Part shown: positions 37,075 to 48,180 of the stretch, piece by piece | Layout of the letters: each line of letters opens with the position of its first letter | How positions within the stretch are numbered: position 1 is the first letter of the stretch | Origin: Linum tenue | Lineage: Eukaryota > Streptophyta > Magnoliopsida > Malpighiales > Linaceae | Assembly (NCBI GenBank): GCA_946122785.1 | Contig: CAMGYJ010000003.1 | Location: 5,022,001 to 5,086,000, forward strand | Length of the DNA stretch: 64,000 nt | Reading direction: 5' to 3' | Translations under genes and position numbers: made by a program | The notes under the pieces: model-generated | Told to the model about the DNA's origin: nothing | The model's input: only the letters and a program-made list of their open reading frames with translations | The model's database searches: none

Positions 37075-37600
37075 TACAGCAGTGTGGCTATCCAAAGGAA
37101 TGCTCGGAGAAGCCATAAGCCATATGCCTCGCGCCCTTCTCCTTCTCCTTCCCCTCCGCCGCCTCGTTGTCGTCGCCGTTGTTGTTATTGACGAAATCGT
37201 GGTTGAAATCAAGAAGCAGAGGAAGCGGAAGAAGAACAAGAAGCAGAGGAAGCAGCAGAAGACGGCACGGAAGCAGAGAGTCGCGGGTCGGCGTGGTTGC
37301 GGCGGAAGAGGCTGGGTCGATTCCCTCGCCATTCTCAGGTACGTGTCTCCCGCAAGGGTTTGTTATTTGGCTGAGTCGAACAATTCAGCAGCAAGGGTTT
37401 GTCAGTGATTGGGAGTTAAGCTTATTTTTATACTTTCTGGTCTTTTACAGGATGTTGCTAAATTGCCATTCATCGACGAGAGGAAATTATTATCACAAAC
37501 AAAGAAGTTTGAGAGTACACTAACGGTTTGCACTCCCCTCTCTCCCTCAAAACTCTTTTCATTGATAGAAGTATTTAAAGTACCTAGTGGAGTATGAATG
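37075..37600 (+). other. Possible captured host exons inside the hAT element
   Basis: A GC-rich plus-strand stretch encodes a basic Lys/Arg/Gln-rich peptide up to a good donor (CAG|GTACGT at about 37336). After a T-rich run ending in ACAG (about 37450) comes DVAKLPFIDERKLLSQTKKF, which looks like an exon ending near 37525. The product is not recognised. This fits host sequence taken up by the transposon but is not proven. Confidence 0.3.
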
Positions 37601-38146
37601 CATATTAATCTTTGCTTAGCATCACATCACTGATGTTGTGTTGAACATAGGATTCCGCGGAGCACATGTGGAATTGTGAATGACAGCATGTTAGTAGTTG
37701 AATAAGACTTTGAGATCTATCATATATAAAGACTTCTGGAAATATTTGCACTGACCTGAGTTGGTTGTGTGATGACCATGAATCTTCTAAAGCTGCCTTC
37801 TTAGGTTTTAGCTGTTTTTGGGTCTTGGTTGTGATAATAATTTTGTCGTCTGTGTTGGTAAGGCTATTGTGCTATTTTTTGTTTTTAATGGTGAATTGTA
37901 TTGAAAAGGAGAAGTGGAACAGCAAGGCTATTGTGCTATTTCAATGGGCACTTGTTCTATGTTTTTCTAATGCTTCACTGCTTTCTTTTTCTCTAAACTG
38001 TGAGCTTTGTGGGAGCCGCCATGGTTGGAGTTTGTGGATAAGGAAGTTGAACAAAGTCATAACGTTGTGGAAATCTATTGTGTTTGTTGTTTCTTGTTTG
38101 ATTGATTATGTAATTCTTTTCTTTTCGTTTCTTTTTTTCATAAGCA

Positions 38147-38329
38147 ATGGACGCCAGGGCTAGAAGAAGCAAAATTTGGGAGAATTTCACTCAAGTTGAA
38201 TCAGAGGGGGAGGTCAAGCTTCAATGCAACCATTGCATGATGGTTTTTGGATGCTATCCTAATAAGAATGGGACAGTTTCACTTTGGAGGCATCTTAAGA
38301 TGTGCAGTAAGAGAAATCTTCAAGATTAA
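38147..38329 (+). pseudogene. BED-type zinc finger fragment (hAT transposase N-terminus)
   Basis: A 60-residue frame with the BED pattern: W (residue 11), F (14), C-x2-C (CNHC near 28-31), then a conserved L-x2-HL and a final C (LWRHLKMC). An ATG at 38147 follows a T-rich run ending in 'ataagca'. It stops soon after the finger. In a normal hAT transposase the BED finger and dimerisation domain are on one strand; here they are opposed. Confidence 0.7.
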
Positions 38330-38409
38330 TGGAGCCTTATGTACTTTTCTGTATTTCATTCTATTGTATTTGCTTAAACATCATGTAATGGTCTCAACTA
38401 TCAAGACCA

Positions 38410-38604
38410 ATGCAGTCAAAAGCGCGATTCTACCTAGAAGCGGTTGGTGACCTAGAAGCGTAAAACCGTAAGCTTTTAAGTTTTAAAACGTAGATTTTGA
38501 CTACATATGTAAGGAGAAATCACGATTCTACGTAGAAGCATTTTGGTGAGCCAAAAATGTAAAATCGTAAGCTTTTAAGTTTTAAAGCGCGATTTTGACT
38601 GCAT
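38410..38604. repeat. Small inverted-repeat element with internal duplication
   Basis: ATGCAGTCAAAAGCGCG on the left is the inverse of the right end (AAAGCGCGATTTTGACTGCAT read backwards), with one difference. The interior is a tandem pair of about 100 bp sharing 'cgtaagcttttaagtttta'. It lies inside the hAT element. Confidence 0.55.
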
Positions 38605-39202
38605 TGATCAAGACTTAAGAGATTGTTTCATTGGTTTATGATCAAGCAAGTTGTCAGCTTTTTAATTTCTTATGTTGGTTTTGTAACCTTAATGAATCCC
38701 TTGCAACATCAAACTTGTTTATGATATATTGAAGCAAAATCTAGTCACTCATTTGTTTAATAATGTATCATGTTTTTTTTTTCATTGCAATATGGTGATC
38801 GATGAGTTTTTTTAAAATTAGTGTAGTAACTAATTATTAAAAAAACTCGATGGTTTGGACCGAACAACCCGCAACCCGACCTGTTGTAACCCGCAATCCG
38901 ATCAACCCGAACCCAATTGATCCGCAACCCGATCAACCCATAACCCGATCGACCCGCAACCCGATCAACCCGAACCCGATCAACCCGCGACCCGATCAAC
39001 CCGAACCCGCTTGACCCGCAACCCGCTTGACCCGCAACCCGATCAACCCGCAACCCGATCAACCCGAACCCGCTTGACCCGCAACTCGCTTGACCCGCAA
39101 CCCGATTAACCCGCAACCCGACTGAACCCGACCCGAACCCGCCCGAACCCGCCCGGTTGACACCTATACTCATGAGTACATGACAAACTCATGAGATTCG
39201 AT

Positions 39203-39285
39203 GGCCAGAAGGCTTAATCTATTTAGTCCAATGTCTTAAAAAAAAATTATGTCGTTTTGATAATGGGTCGGGGATCTTGGTACAC
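39203..39285. repeat. 83-bp direct repeat, copy 2
   Basis: Second copy of the 35049-35131 sequence. A neighbouring 32-base stretch (39171-39202) also recurs at about 39308-39343, so a unit near 140 bp was tandemly duplicated before the insertions. Confidence 0.85.
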
Positions 39286-39349
39286 GCATATGAGATTACC
39301 TTGAGCCTCATGAGTACACGACAAACTCATGAGATTCGATGATTCAGAA

Positions 39350-39620
39350 TTTTCAATATTTTAATTAGTCACTATAATAATTTTCTCAGAATGATAGGTT
39401 GTGAGAATTGAACTTTATAAGTTATGATACACCGTGTCAACTCTTATACTTTATCACTTAATTTATAAGTCACTCATTTATTTTTCTCATAATATTTCGA
39501 TCGTCTTATTGGTAATGTACAATTTGAAAATAAAAAAAGTTATCACTTGTGTTGCTATATTAAAAGACTGGTTTGTAGGTGTTTGTGGGCAAAACTACTC
39601 TAAGCATTCAAGTTTATTCC
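39350..39620. repeat. 271-bp direct repeat, copy A
   Basis: It runs from 'ttttcaatattttaatt' to 'aagtttattcc' and matches 48181-48451 with few differences. It ends exactly where the LTR at 39621 begins. Confidence 0.9.
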
Positions 39621-39976
39621 TGTTTATGTCTCGCTTGTGGGGGTAGGAGGGAGACACTGTGTATTAGTAAGGGTGTTTGAGTAAGATTGGTAAGCAACGC
39701 GCCAAGAGATTATATTATTATAAAGCAGGAACGGAGAGGTTACAGAGAGAGAAAGTGTAGACAGAGAAAGTTAGAGAGAGAATGGTTTGGTCTTTATGAT
39801 CGATCCCCTTCTCTCTGTGGTAAATGCTGTATTTATATCCCCGTTGTGGTAGGTAAGAAGTGCATACGACGGGACGTGTTGTCAGGCGCTGTCCTTGTCC
39901 TACTAGAGTCGTGCGTGTTTGGGGTTCTCCGGGCGCGGCTACTCGGCGGGCTACGACTTAGTCTCTTCCCCCAACA
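39621..39976 (-). repeat. 3' LTR of the truncated minus-strand element
   Basis: TG...CA ends on the minus strand, 356 bp, with a minus-strand TATA (GGATATAAATACAG, plus positions near 39829). The boundary with the purine tract at 39977-39990 is canonical. Confidence 0.65.
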
Positions 39977-39990
39977 ATTGCCCCCCCCAG
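39977..39990 (-). promoter_or_regulatory. Polypurine tract of the truncated element
   Basis: The minus strand reads CTGGGGGGGGCAAT directly before the LTR TG. Confidence 0.6.
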
Positions 39991-41201
39991 CAGGAGCTAG
40001 TTCTTCGACCCATCTCCGCTGGTTACGGTCCTAGCGCGTACGTATGAAATTTCGCGCGGCCGACGATGCGGAATGTAGCACGGCTCTGAGGCGCTGATTG
40101 CATGTGTGCGTTTAGCGTTCCAGAGTGAAGCGTGCACTCGTTGTGAACGCGCCACGTTGGGCGTGACAGGTTTATGCCCCCTACTGAAGATAGGTCCTAG
40201 GAGTAGCTTCTGCTGACGTTGGAATATGAAAGGTCGTCTGACAACACGCTTTCGTTTCACTTTGCTACGTGTCGTCTTACTGGTGGTTCGTGCGTGCGGT
40301 GTTTTTGAATTTCAAAAATTTTGGCGGCGAAATTGTTGTTGCCGAGGCGGCCGCAATCAAACTCGGGATTGCGATTCGACGTATCTCCCGTTTCTCGATG
40401 CGTCATCCGACGGTTTGCTTTCTTTGTTCCGTTAGTATATAAATGGGGTCTAAGTCGATTGCTTTTTCCATTTCTCATCTTCCTTCTTTCATTTTCCGAC
40501 GATCGTGTTCCTTCTCCTTCTTTTTCGACCCCTTTCCTCTCGTTTGCTTTGCCCCTGTGTTGTGCGTGATGGCTGAGGAGAAGAAGGCGGCAGAGGTTGT
40601 GGTCGACTTCGACGAAGAAGGTAACATGCTCAATCTATCTGACGCGTCTTTTGATTTGTCTGGTTTGGATGGTCAATTGTTCGGTGGGGAGTTTCCGCAT
40701 ACGCCCTCATTCGGTTCTAGTGGTTGTGCTGATCTTTTACACAGCGCGTCCGACGAAGGTAAAGGGTGTGATCAGCCGCGAGATCCTTCTGGGGAAGGTA
40801 CTTCTCGGGCGGTAGATGCCCCCCGTGGGGTTTTGGTGGTTCGCCCTGGGGCGGTTGATTCTCCGGGGGGGGGGGGGGTCTAATTCACTCGAGATTTCTC
40901 AGACCGAGTCGGACCGCCCTCGGGAGGCAGAATAACCTCAACCGGTAGTTTGTGTGACAGAGGCGAGTAGCCGCCTTGGAGTTGCTGGGGTTAGCGCGGC
41001 CTACACCATCATAGATCGGGCTGATATGTTTGAAGTTGGGTCCGTGCCGAGTGATAATTTGGTGCGCGGTCCAGATCATGTATCAGAGCTTGGGAGGAGC
41101 GACGCGGAAAGGGTTGTGCGCGGGCTCGGTCTTCCACCCAATTGGACATACGCGGTTCCGAGTGCGCGCAGTCGGATTGGGAACTGCCCGAAGAGGTGCT
41201 G

Positions 41202-43155
41202 TTTTTCGGAGAGGAAAAACTTGTGTTTAAACACAATGAATGCACCTTTGACTTCTTGAACAACGAAAATCAACACGGTTCACACCTCTCCGAACAATGT
41301 TCGAACGAGGGTGTTTGATGTTTTTGATGGTTTTTGGGAATAATCTAAGTTATGTTACTCTACTCCTATGGAGGTTCAGTGAGAGCTCTAAAAACTAAGG
41401 GCTATGGCTAATTCGCAGAGAAAAGAATAAAAGTTTGACATAGTGTGTCAAATGGTTGGTTGTGGAACCTTTTACAATTTTAGTTTCTCCTATTTATAGA
41501 CATCAAGTGTAACTTCCTTGGTAACTGCCTTTGTAACCGCTAGCTGGCTTGTTGCTCCAAACCGCCTCGGGGTCCTTGTCGCCGCCTTGGTGACTAGTTG
41601 GTAACCGTCACCTTGGTGGCCCTTTTCCCGTCTTGGGATGGTGGGTACTTGATGGCCTCGATGCCGAGTCGGGTTGTTGTTGATCCTTGTCGCCTTGTCA
41701 TGACTGGATGGGGTTGAGGCTCTTGCCTTAGCCTCTATGAACCATTATGAGGTCTTGATTTCACCCTCGACTGCTTGATGACTCCCCGCTCCTGAGTCCG
41801 CTACCACCTCATGACACCAAGTCCTTCTCATTAACTTGTTGGTTGTTACCAAACCGTCTCCTCGGCTTGATACCTTCTGACATGCCACCAAGCCCATGTA
41901 ATCAACTTGACACCCCTTGCTACCAAGCCAGTCTTGGTGGCTTGGTCTCCATACTTAGTTTTTGTAGCCTCGTCAAGTGGTAAGTTGCACCCTGCCGGTT
42001 TGGTACCCCGTGAAGGTGCTACCAATCCCGTCTTTGGACTTTGTCTCCATATGGCCTCATAAGGGCTGAGCTCGGCATCCTGGTCGATCCATCCATAGTT
42101 GGGTGGCCATCTCAGCTAGTCACCATGCCTTAGTCGAATTTCTTGTCTTGTTGGCTTGATACCCTGATGTCTGGCTATCAAGTCCGTCTTGTTGGCTTGA
42201 TATCCAGACTTAGTTTCTGTATGACTCTGTTAGTTGGTACCTGGCTTGGCCCCCTGTTGCCTGGCCACCAAGTCAGTCTTGCCGGCTTGATACCCCCTTG
42301 GGGTCATGGTACCCTGTCGCCTTGCTTGGCTGCCAAGCCTGTCATGCCGGCTTGGTACCTTGTAGGGGTCTTGGTACCGAGGTCGTCTTGCCCGTCTGGT
42401 ACCCCCTTAGCACCATACTTAGCCAATTTTTATATCTTTTGGTATCAAGCCTACCTTGTCGGCTAGATACCCTTTTGCTTCATACTTAGCCAAATTATAT
42501 GTCAAAGTACCAAGCCCTGCTTTGACGGCTTGATACCCTGTCGTTGACATTCGCTCATTTGGCACCCTGTTGTGTCACCTTGTTTCCAAGACTTAGTTTT
42601 TGGATGACCTCCTATTTGGTACCCGGCTTGGTACCCGGCCGTTTGGCACCCCGTTGTGTCGCCTTTTTTCTCATACTTAACCTTTGGATGGCCTCCTATT
42701 TGGTATCCGGCTTGGTACCCGGCCGTTTGGCACCCCGTTGTGTCGCCTTGTTTTCCATATTTAGCCAAATTTCTTACTTAGGTATCAGGCCTGCCTTGTC
42801 GGCTTGATACCCTCTTGTTTGGCCCCCTTATTTGGTACCAGGCTTGGTACCCGGTCGTTTGGCACCCCATTGTGTCGCCTTGTTTCCAAGACTTAGTTTT
42901 TGTAGGCCAAATTTCATACTAAGGGGTGGAGGCATCGTCCGACTATGGGGGCCTCGGAGACGGGTCGACAATCGTATAGAGGAGAAGGGGTTTGGCCACT
43001 TAGGCCCAAAAATATAACCCAACTAGGCCCAAAAATATAACCCAACTAGGCCCAACTGGCTCTTTTAATCATTAATGTTGAGCTGGCCTTATAAATCCAT
43101 TAATCCCCTTGTAATTAATCGATGTGGTACAAGCTGATTTTTTTATGGGTAAACA
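41202..43155 (-). repeat. 3' LTR of the nested Gypsy element
   Basis: About 1954 bp. It contains about 155 bases (about 41544-41698) missing from the other LTR, and scattered substitutions, so the insertion is older than the one at 17205. Confidence 0.75.
42558..42900 (-). repeat. 84-bp tandem repeat inside the LTR
   Basis: 'tttggcacccYgttgtgtc' starts at 42558, 42642 and 42726, with a fourth related copy near 42857. Minus-strand translation gives a 28-residue period (GDTTGCQTAGYQAGYQIGGH), which is repeat-derived. The same array recurs near 47097-47320. Confidence 0.8.
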
Positions 43156-43169
43156 AATGCCCCCCACAA

Positions 43170-45873
43170 CTTAGTGTATAAGAATTATGCACTAAGTTGT
43201 TGAAATCAACTTGACCACCTAAAAATAATACTTATCTTGGCACCACCTTCCTTAGCCAAATTTTGGCTTTGATTACAAAGCCATGCACCCATAGCCTTTT
43301 ATGGAATGCTAGGCCCCGACAGACGGAAGTAAAACTTAACTAGCTCAATTTCCTTTCCATGTCATGGCTAGCTACTCAAGCCATGCTTTATCACGAGGGT
43401 ATCATGCCATGTCTTAGGGTGTGGGAGGCTTGGCATGCCAGCCACCATGGTGGCCGCCCAACATTGAACCCCTTGACACCTCGCGTCCCAAAGAGAAGGG
43501 ACATAAGGCTTGAGATACTTGCCATTGATCAATCGATCATGAAACACATCATCTAAATTTTTTAACAAGTAGGCCACATTGGGTCGGGTGGCATGGACAG
43601 TGAAAGGTCTACACCAGACACCCAATCACTTGCTCATGCCATGTAAGTGGCATGGATCCAACCACCACATGGTTGTGGCTTACCAGTCATGACCAGGTAC
43701 TCACACCATAAATCTAACTAAAACTTGTCACTTTGACCTCATATTTTTTAGCCATGATTGGCTTATGATTTTCCTTTTTTCTTCTTTTTTAATAATATTT
43801 TATTTATATAATTAATAAAACACAGTGTCAAACATCACTTCCCACTACCACATTTGACAACCACCAACGTGCCAAAGGTGTACACCCACTGCCAAGTCCA
43901 TGGGTTAAACCATACCAACCATCCATACACTACTTGTCTTCCCTCTATTAGGGGAAACAACTCATTTGGTGTTGGTTTCAAATTTTCCAACTTAATAATG
44001 GATGGCACCCTCTCAACTTGTCATGTCTTAGTGGGCTTGCAAGGGGTCCCATGATCCACTGCCTTGGCCACCTTACTAGACATGTTGGGTTGATGTTGAA
44101 CCCGATGTGTTTGCCTCGTCCTAGATGGTGCACTAGACATTTTCAACTCCTTCGACTCATCAAAGGGGCCAAGAGTTGCCATCTGTCTTAGTTTACCCCA
44201 ACTTGGCACATGCTTACTCTTCCCATATGGTTGAGAAGGTTGGTGTTTGGACTTACAGAGTTGACGACCACCTTTGTGGCCAACTTGACTCTTTCTAAAA
44301 CCCATGTCTTCATGGTTTTTACACTTAACACATAACAACTCTTGATTCTTTATAGGACCATGATTGGTTGGTGTGTGTCGAGATGTCTTATTCGTGCCTT
44401 CTTGTTTGCCATTCATGTTTGGCATGCAATTGGGGGCTTTAGGCATGGACTTGCTTCCTCGTCCATCCCTTAGCACCATCTCATACTTAGAAATTTTTAA
44501 GTGGGTTGGATGTGATGAACACTCCTAGACTTGTTCTCTACTCGTTTCTTCACTGTCGGTGACATGCCCCCCTCTCCACTGGTTGGAGACATGCCCCCCA
44601 TAGCCTTGTTCATGGTTTTTGACGTGCCCCCTTTGCCAAACTCAACTACACTACCATGCTTACTACAAGCATGTGTGGCTTGGTTTTGTTGTGGCTTCTT
44701 GGGTATGTGTATCTTTCTATTGTTTGTGGTTGATTATATGCCCCCTTGTCGACCCTTCATGGGTGGCATGGTACAAGGGGCCTCGCCTCCTTGTGCACTC
44801 TTTGACACGTTGTCGAAGTTATGAAAATCATAGGTGGCATGGGTAGGCAACACCCACTTAAACTTGCCACTCACTCCATCCTTTATGTCTGATGACATGC
44901 CCCCCTGCCCACTGCATAGAGATGGAGATATGCCCCCATGCCATCCTTAGGAAACAAATATGGTGTTTTGTTGGACACACCATTTTGTTCACCTTTCTTG
45001 ACATCAACTTGCCCCTCACCCTGACTCTTCATCTTCATCTTGTCAGATGGTAGGCTTCCATGCACCTCTTCCTGCCCCCTGGTGGTTTGCATCCACCAGA
45101 CCGCTTAAGCATCGACGGCAACGAGGTTGGGAAAACTTGTGGTAGCACATCCATAGCTAGTGACCCTCCACCAACTGTCATGTTCAAGAATGGTCTAGCC
45201 TTTGAGATAGTTTTTAGAGTAACTGTCAGCACAGGCGGCGGTTGCTTTACATGGGTGGTGAATGTTTTAGTAATATTCTTGTCATAACCGCCTTGTTGAA
45301 GAGGTGGTTGACTCATTGCCGGAGAAGGTAAGTTCCCTGACCGTGGCTGGGTAGTCCGGCCACCGGAGAACAGGATACTTGTATACTCCGTAGCAATACT
45401 TGGTGGCGGATCTATACCATTTTTTGGTAAAGAAATTTCTCGCACCACTGGTTCTATAAAATATTTTTTAAGCTTATCCAAGCAATATGTATTTTCGTAG
45501 TTGCTTCAAACAATTCATCCAAACGTCTATCTAACATAGAACTAAAAGAAGCAAGTTTTAGACTTGTCTGTTGTGAATTTCTAACAAGTCCATTCAAACT
45601 CTCTTCCATTAATCGATGGATCTCCACCATCACTTGACGGTTCTCCATCACCATCTTGCAGTTATCATCCATTATTGAGCGGAGTGACATGGCAGTGGTG
45701 GTTACATCGGCACAAGGTGCCGCTGGTGGCAAGCTCAATCATGCCATTGTTTCCGACAACACTTACTGATGCTTGGACAAATTTGAACTTGGCCGCCAAC
45801 TCCTTCGCAACTCCTGGTGAAATATCACCTTCCTGTTCTCTCAGTCGTGGAGCCATCAAATCAAACACATAGA
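43170..45873 (-). other. Internal region of the nested Gypsy element
   Basis: On the minus strand a frame opens at 45855 (MAPRLREQEG, then LAAKFKFVQASVSVVGNNGM) soon after the primer site, as expected for Gag. It shifts frame near 45720 and continues with a helical stretch (IMDDNCKMVMENRQVMVEIH) to about 45454. Further frames at 44021-44479 and 44883-45481 have Lys/Ser/Pro-rich sequence without motifs. No pol motif was found. Confidence 0.5.
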
Positions 45874-45891
45874 GTCCCACCGGGTGTGCCA
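45874..45891 (-). promoter_or_regulatory. Primer binding site of the nested Gypsy element
   Basis: The minus strand reads TGGCACACCCGGTGGGAC just after the LTR end. Similar TGGCRC-type sites occur in plant Gypsy elements; the priming tRNA is not assigned. Confidence 0.55.
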
Positions 45892-47671
45892 ATTTATTTT
45901 CCGGCAAGGAAAAACTTGTGTTTAAACACAATGAATGCACCTTTGACTTCTTGAACAATGACAATCAACACGGTTCACACCTCTCCGAACAATGTTCGAA
46001 CGAGGGTGTTTGATGTTTTTGATGGTTTTTAGGAATAATCTAAGTTATGTAACTCTACTCCTATGGAGGTTCAGTGAGGGCTCCGAAAACTAAGGGTTAT
46101 GGCTAATTCGCAGAGAAATGATAAAAGTTTGACATAGTGTGTCAAATGGTTGGTTGTGGAACCCTTTTACAATTTTAATTTCTCCTATTTATAGACATCA
46201 AGTGTAACTGCCTTGGTAACTGCCTTTGTAACCGCTAGCATGACTGGATGAGGTTGAGGCTCTTGCCTTAGCCTCTATGAACCATGATGAGGTCTTTATT
46301 TCACCCTCGACTGCTTGATGACTCCCCACTCCTGAGTCCGCTACCACCTCATGACACCAAGTCCTTCTCATTAACTTGTTGTTTGTTACCAAGCCGTCTC
46401 CTCGGCTTGATACCTTCTGACATGCCACCAAGCCCATGTAATCAACTTGACACCCCTTGCTACCAAGTCAGTCCTGGTGGCTTGGTCTCCATATTTAGGT
46501 TTTGTAGCCTCGTCAAGTGGTAAGTTGCACCCTGCCGGTTGGGTACCCCGTGAAGGTTCTACCAATCCAGTCTTTGGACTTTGTCTCCATATGGCCTCAT
46601 AAGGGCTGAGCTCGGCATCCTGGTCGATCCATCCATAGTTGGGTGGCCACCTCAGCTAGTCACCATGCCTTAGTCGAATTTCTTGTCTTGTTGGCTTGAT
46701 ACCCTGATGTCTGGCTATCAAGTCCGTCTTGTTGGCTTGATATCCAGACTTAGTTTTTGTATGACTCTCTTAGTTGGTACCTGGCTTGGCCCCCTGTTGC
46801 CTGGCCACCAAGTCAGTCTTGCAAGCTTGATACCCCCTTGGGGTCATGGTACCCTGTCGCCTTGCTTGGCTGCCAAGCCTGTCATGCCGGCTTGGTACCT
46901 TGTAGGGGTCTTGGTACCGAGGTCGCCTTGCCCGCCTGGTACCCCCTTAGCTCCATACTTAGCCAATTTTTATATCTTTTGGTATCAAGCCTACCTTGTC
47001 GGCTTGATACCCTTTTGCTTCATACTTAGCCAAATTATATGTCAAAGTACCAAGCCCTGCTTTGCCGGCTTGATACCCCGTCGTTAACATCCGGTCATTT
47101 GGCACCCTGTTGTGTCACCTTGTTTCCAAGACTTAGTTTTTGGATGACCTCCTATTTGGTACCCGGCTTGGTACCCGGCCGTTTGGCACCCCGTTGTATC
47201 GCTTTGTTTCCCATACTTAACCTTTGGATGGCCTCCTATTTGGTATCCGGCTTGGTACCCGGCCGTTTGGCACCCCGTTGTGTCGCCTTGTTTTCCATAC
47301 TTAGCCAAATTTCTTACTTGGGTATCAGACCTGCCTTGTCGGCTTGATACCCTTTTGTTTTACCCTCTTATTTGATACCAGGCTTGGTACCCGGTCGTTT
47401 GGCACCCCATTGTGTCGCCTTGTTTCCAAGACTTAGTTTTTGTAGGTCAAATTTCATACTAAGGGGTGGAGGCATCGTCCGACTATGGGGGCCTCGGAGA
47501 CGGGTCGGCCATCGTATAGAGGAGAAGGGGGTTGGCCACTTAGGCCCAAAAATCTAACCCAACTAGGCCCAGCTGGCTCTTTTAATCATTAATGTTGAGC
47601 TGGCCTTATTAATCCATTAATCCCCTTGTAATTAATCGATGTGGTACAAGCTGATTTTTTATGGGTAAACA
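45892..47671 (-). repeat. 5' LTR of the nested Gypsy element
   Basis: About 1780 bp, colinear with 41202-43155 apart from the missing segment and scattered changes. Confidence 0.75.
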
Positions 47672-48180
47672 GCTGGATTGGTGTTTATACAAAGTACTGG
47701 AGAATGGGGCTAAAGTTTCCCCTTGAGCCGCTCTTATGTGCTCTTCTACGCGTCATAAAGTGCTCTCTTGCACGCTTTTCTCCTTCTGTTATTTTGCATA
47801 CGTGTATGTTTCGCCTGTCTTGCAAGCAACGCAATATCCCGCCCTCTTACGGGCTTTTCAGGAAGTGTTACAAGATGAGGGTGCCCGAGAAAGCTACTGG
47901 GATTTTTGTGAAGAGACGCGATCGTCGTAACAGCGGCTATGTTTACGGCTCGCCAAAGCTGGACAAGCCATGCTTTAATAGATTCTTCTATGTGAAGCCC
48001 GTGCCGGAGGAGTGGTCAAGTGAGTATGCGCCTATCATGGCACCTTGGTCAGTTGGTGATATAAGGCAGATGGAGTCAGAGACGGGGGGATATGATGGGC
48101 TAAACGCGCATTATGAGTTGCTTTTGGAGGAGAAGATCAATCTTTACGACATGAAAGTCTGCGCCCCTTTGCTGGCGGAC

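Larger units (their letters stand above)
35686..39168. mobile_element. hAT element with transposase remnants, duplication CTCATGAG
   Basis: It starts TATAGGTGTCAA and ends TTGACACCTATA, and is flanked by CTCATGAG at 35678-35685 and 39169-39176. Subterminal arrays of AACCCGCAACCCGATT occupy about 35700-35940 and 38865-39155. The interior holds a hAT dimerisation domain on the minus strand (36507-36987) and a BED-finger frame on the plus strand (38147-38329). Between them is a GC-rich stretch (37100-37340) with an intron-like junction that may be captured. Termini match the element at 10855. Confidence 0.92.
41202..47671 (-). mobile_element. Non-autonomous Gypsy-type element, minus orientation
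   Basis: On the minus strand the 5' LTR is 47671-45892 and the 3' LTR is 43155-41202, both beginning TGTTTACCC. The primer site TGGCACACCCGGTGGGAC follows the 5' LTR (45891-45874) and the purine tract TTGTGGGGGGCATT precedes the 3' LTR (43169-43156). GCTG flanks the element (41198-41201 and 47672-47675); a fifth duplicated base seems to have diverged. The 2.7-kb interior has a Gag-like start but no recognisable protease, reverse transcriptase or integrase. It is nested in the antisense frame of the older element. Confidence 0.75.
39621..48180 (-). mobile_element. Truncated minus-strand LTR element with an antisense frame (Tat-like?)
   Basis: On the minus strand the 3' LTR is TGTTGGGGGAAGAGAC...GACATAAACA (39976 down to 39621), preceded by the polypurine tract CTGGGGGGGGCAAT. 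Further 'upstream' (rising coordinates) is a plus-strand frame from 40569 that resembles the putative gypsy-type transposon domain (PF04195). Antisense frames near the 3' LTR with this domain are, as I recall, described in the Tat lineage. The element stops abruptly at 48180, inside that frame, with no pol and no 5' LTR. A second Gypsy (41202-47671) interrupts it. Confidence 0.55.
40569..48180 (+). pseudogene. Antisense frame with PF04195-like domain, split by a Gypsy insertion
   Basis: It starts with an ATG at 40569 (MAEEKKAAEVV), with a TATAAATGGGG-type box at about 40436. The frame breaks at a run of 14 G (40865-40878) and meets a TAA a little later. A downstream frame runs to about 41201, where the Gypsy enters; removing the insert and one GCTG copy restores reading into 47676-48180. 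The second part has a W-rich N-lobe followed by LKFPLEPLLCALLRVI, then PPSYGLFRKCYKM, then DKPCFNRFFYVK, resembling the putative gypsy-type transposon domain. It ends at the 48180 truncation. Non-functional. Confidence 0.55.

Noticed and set aside
42143..42807. Long frames such as the 28-residue repeat protein on the minus strand
   Set aside because: They lie in an LTR with an 84-bp tandem repeat and recur in the second LTR at 46683-47347.
43368..44479. Open frames as host genes
   Set aside because: Within the internal region of the nested Gypsy; no motif, and bounded by its primer site and polypurine tract.
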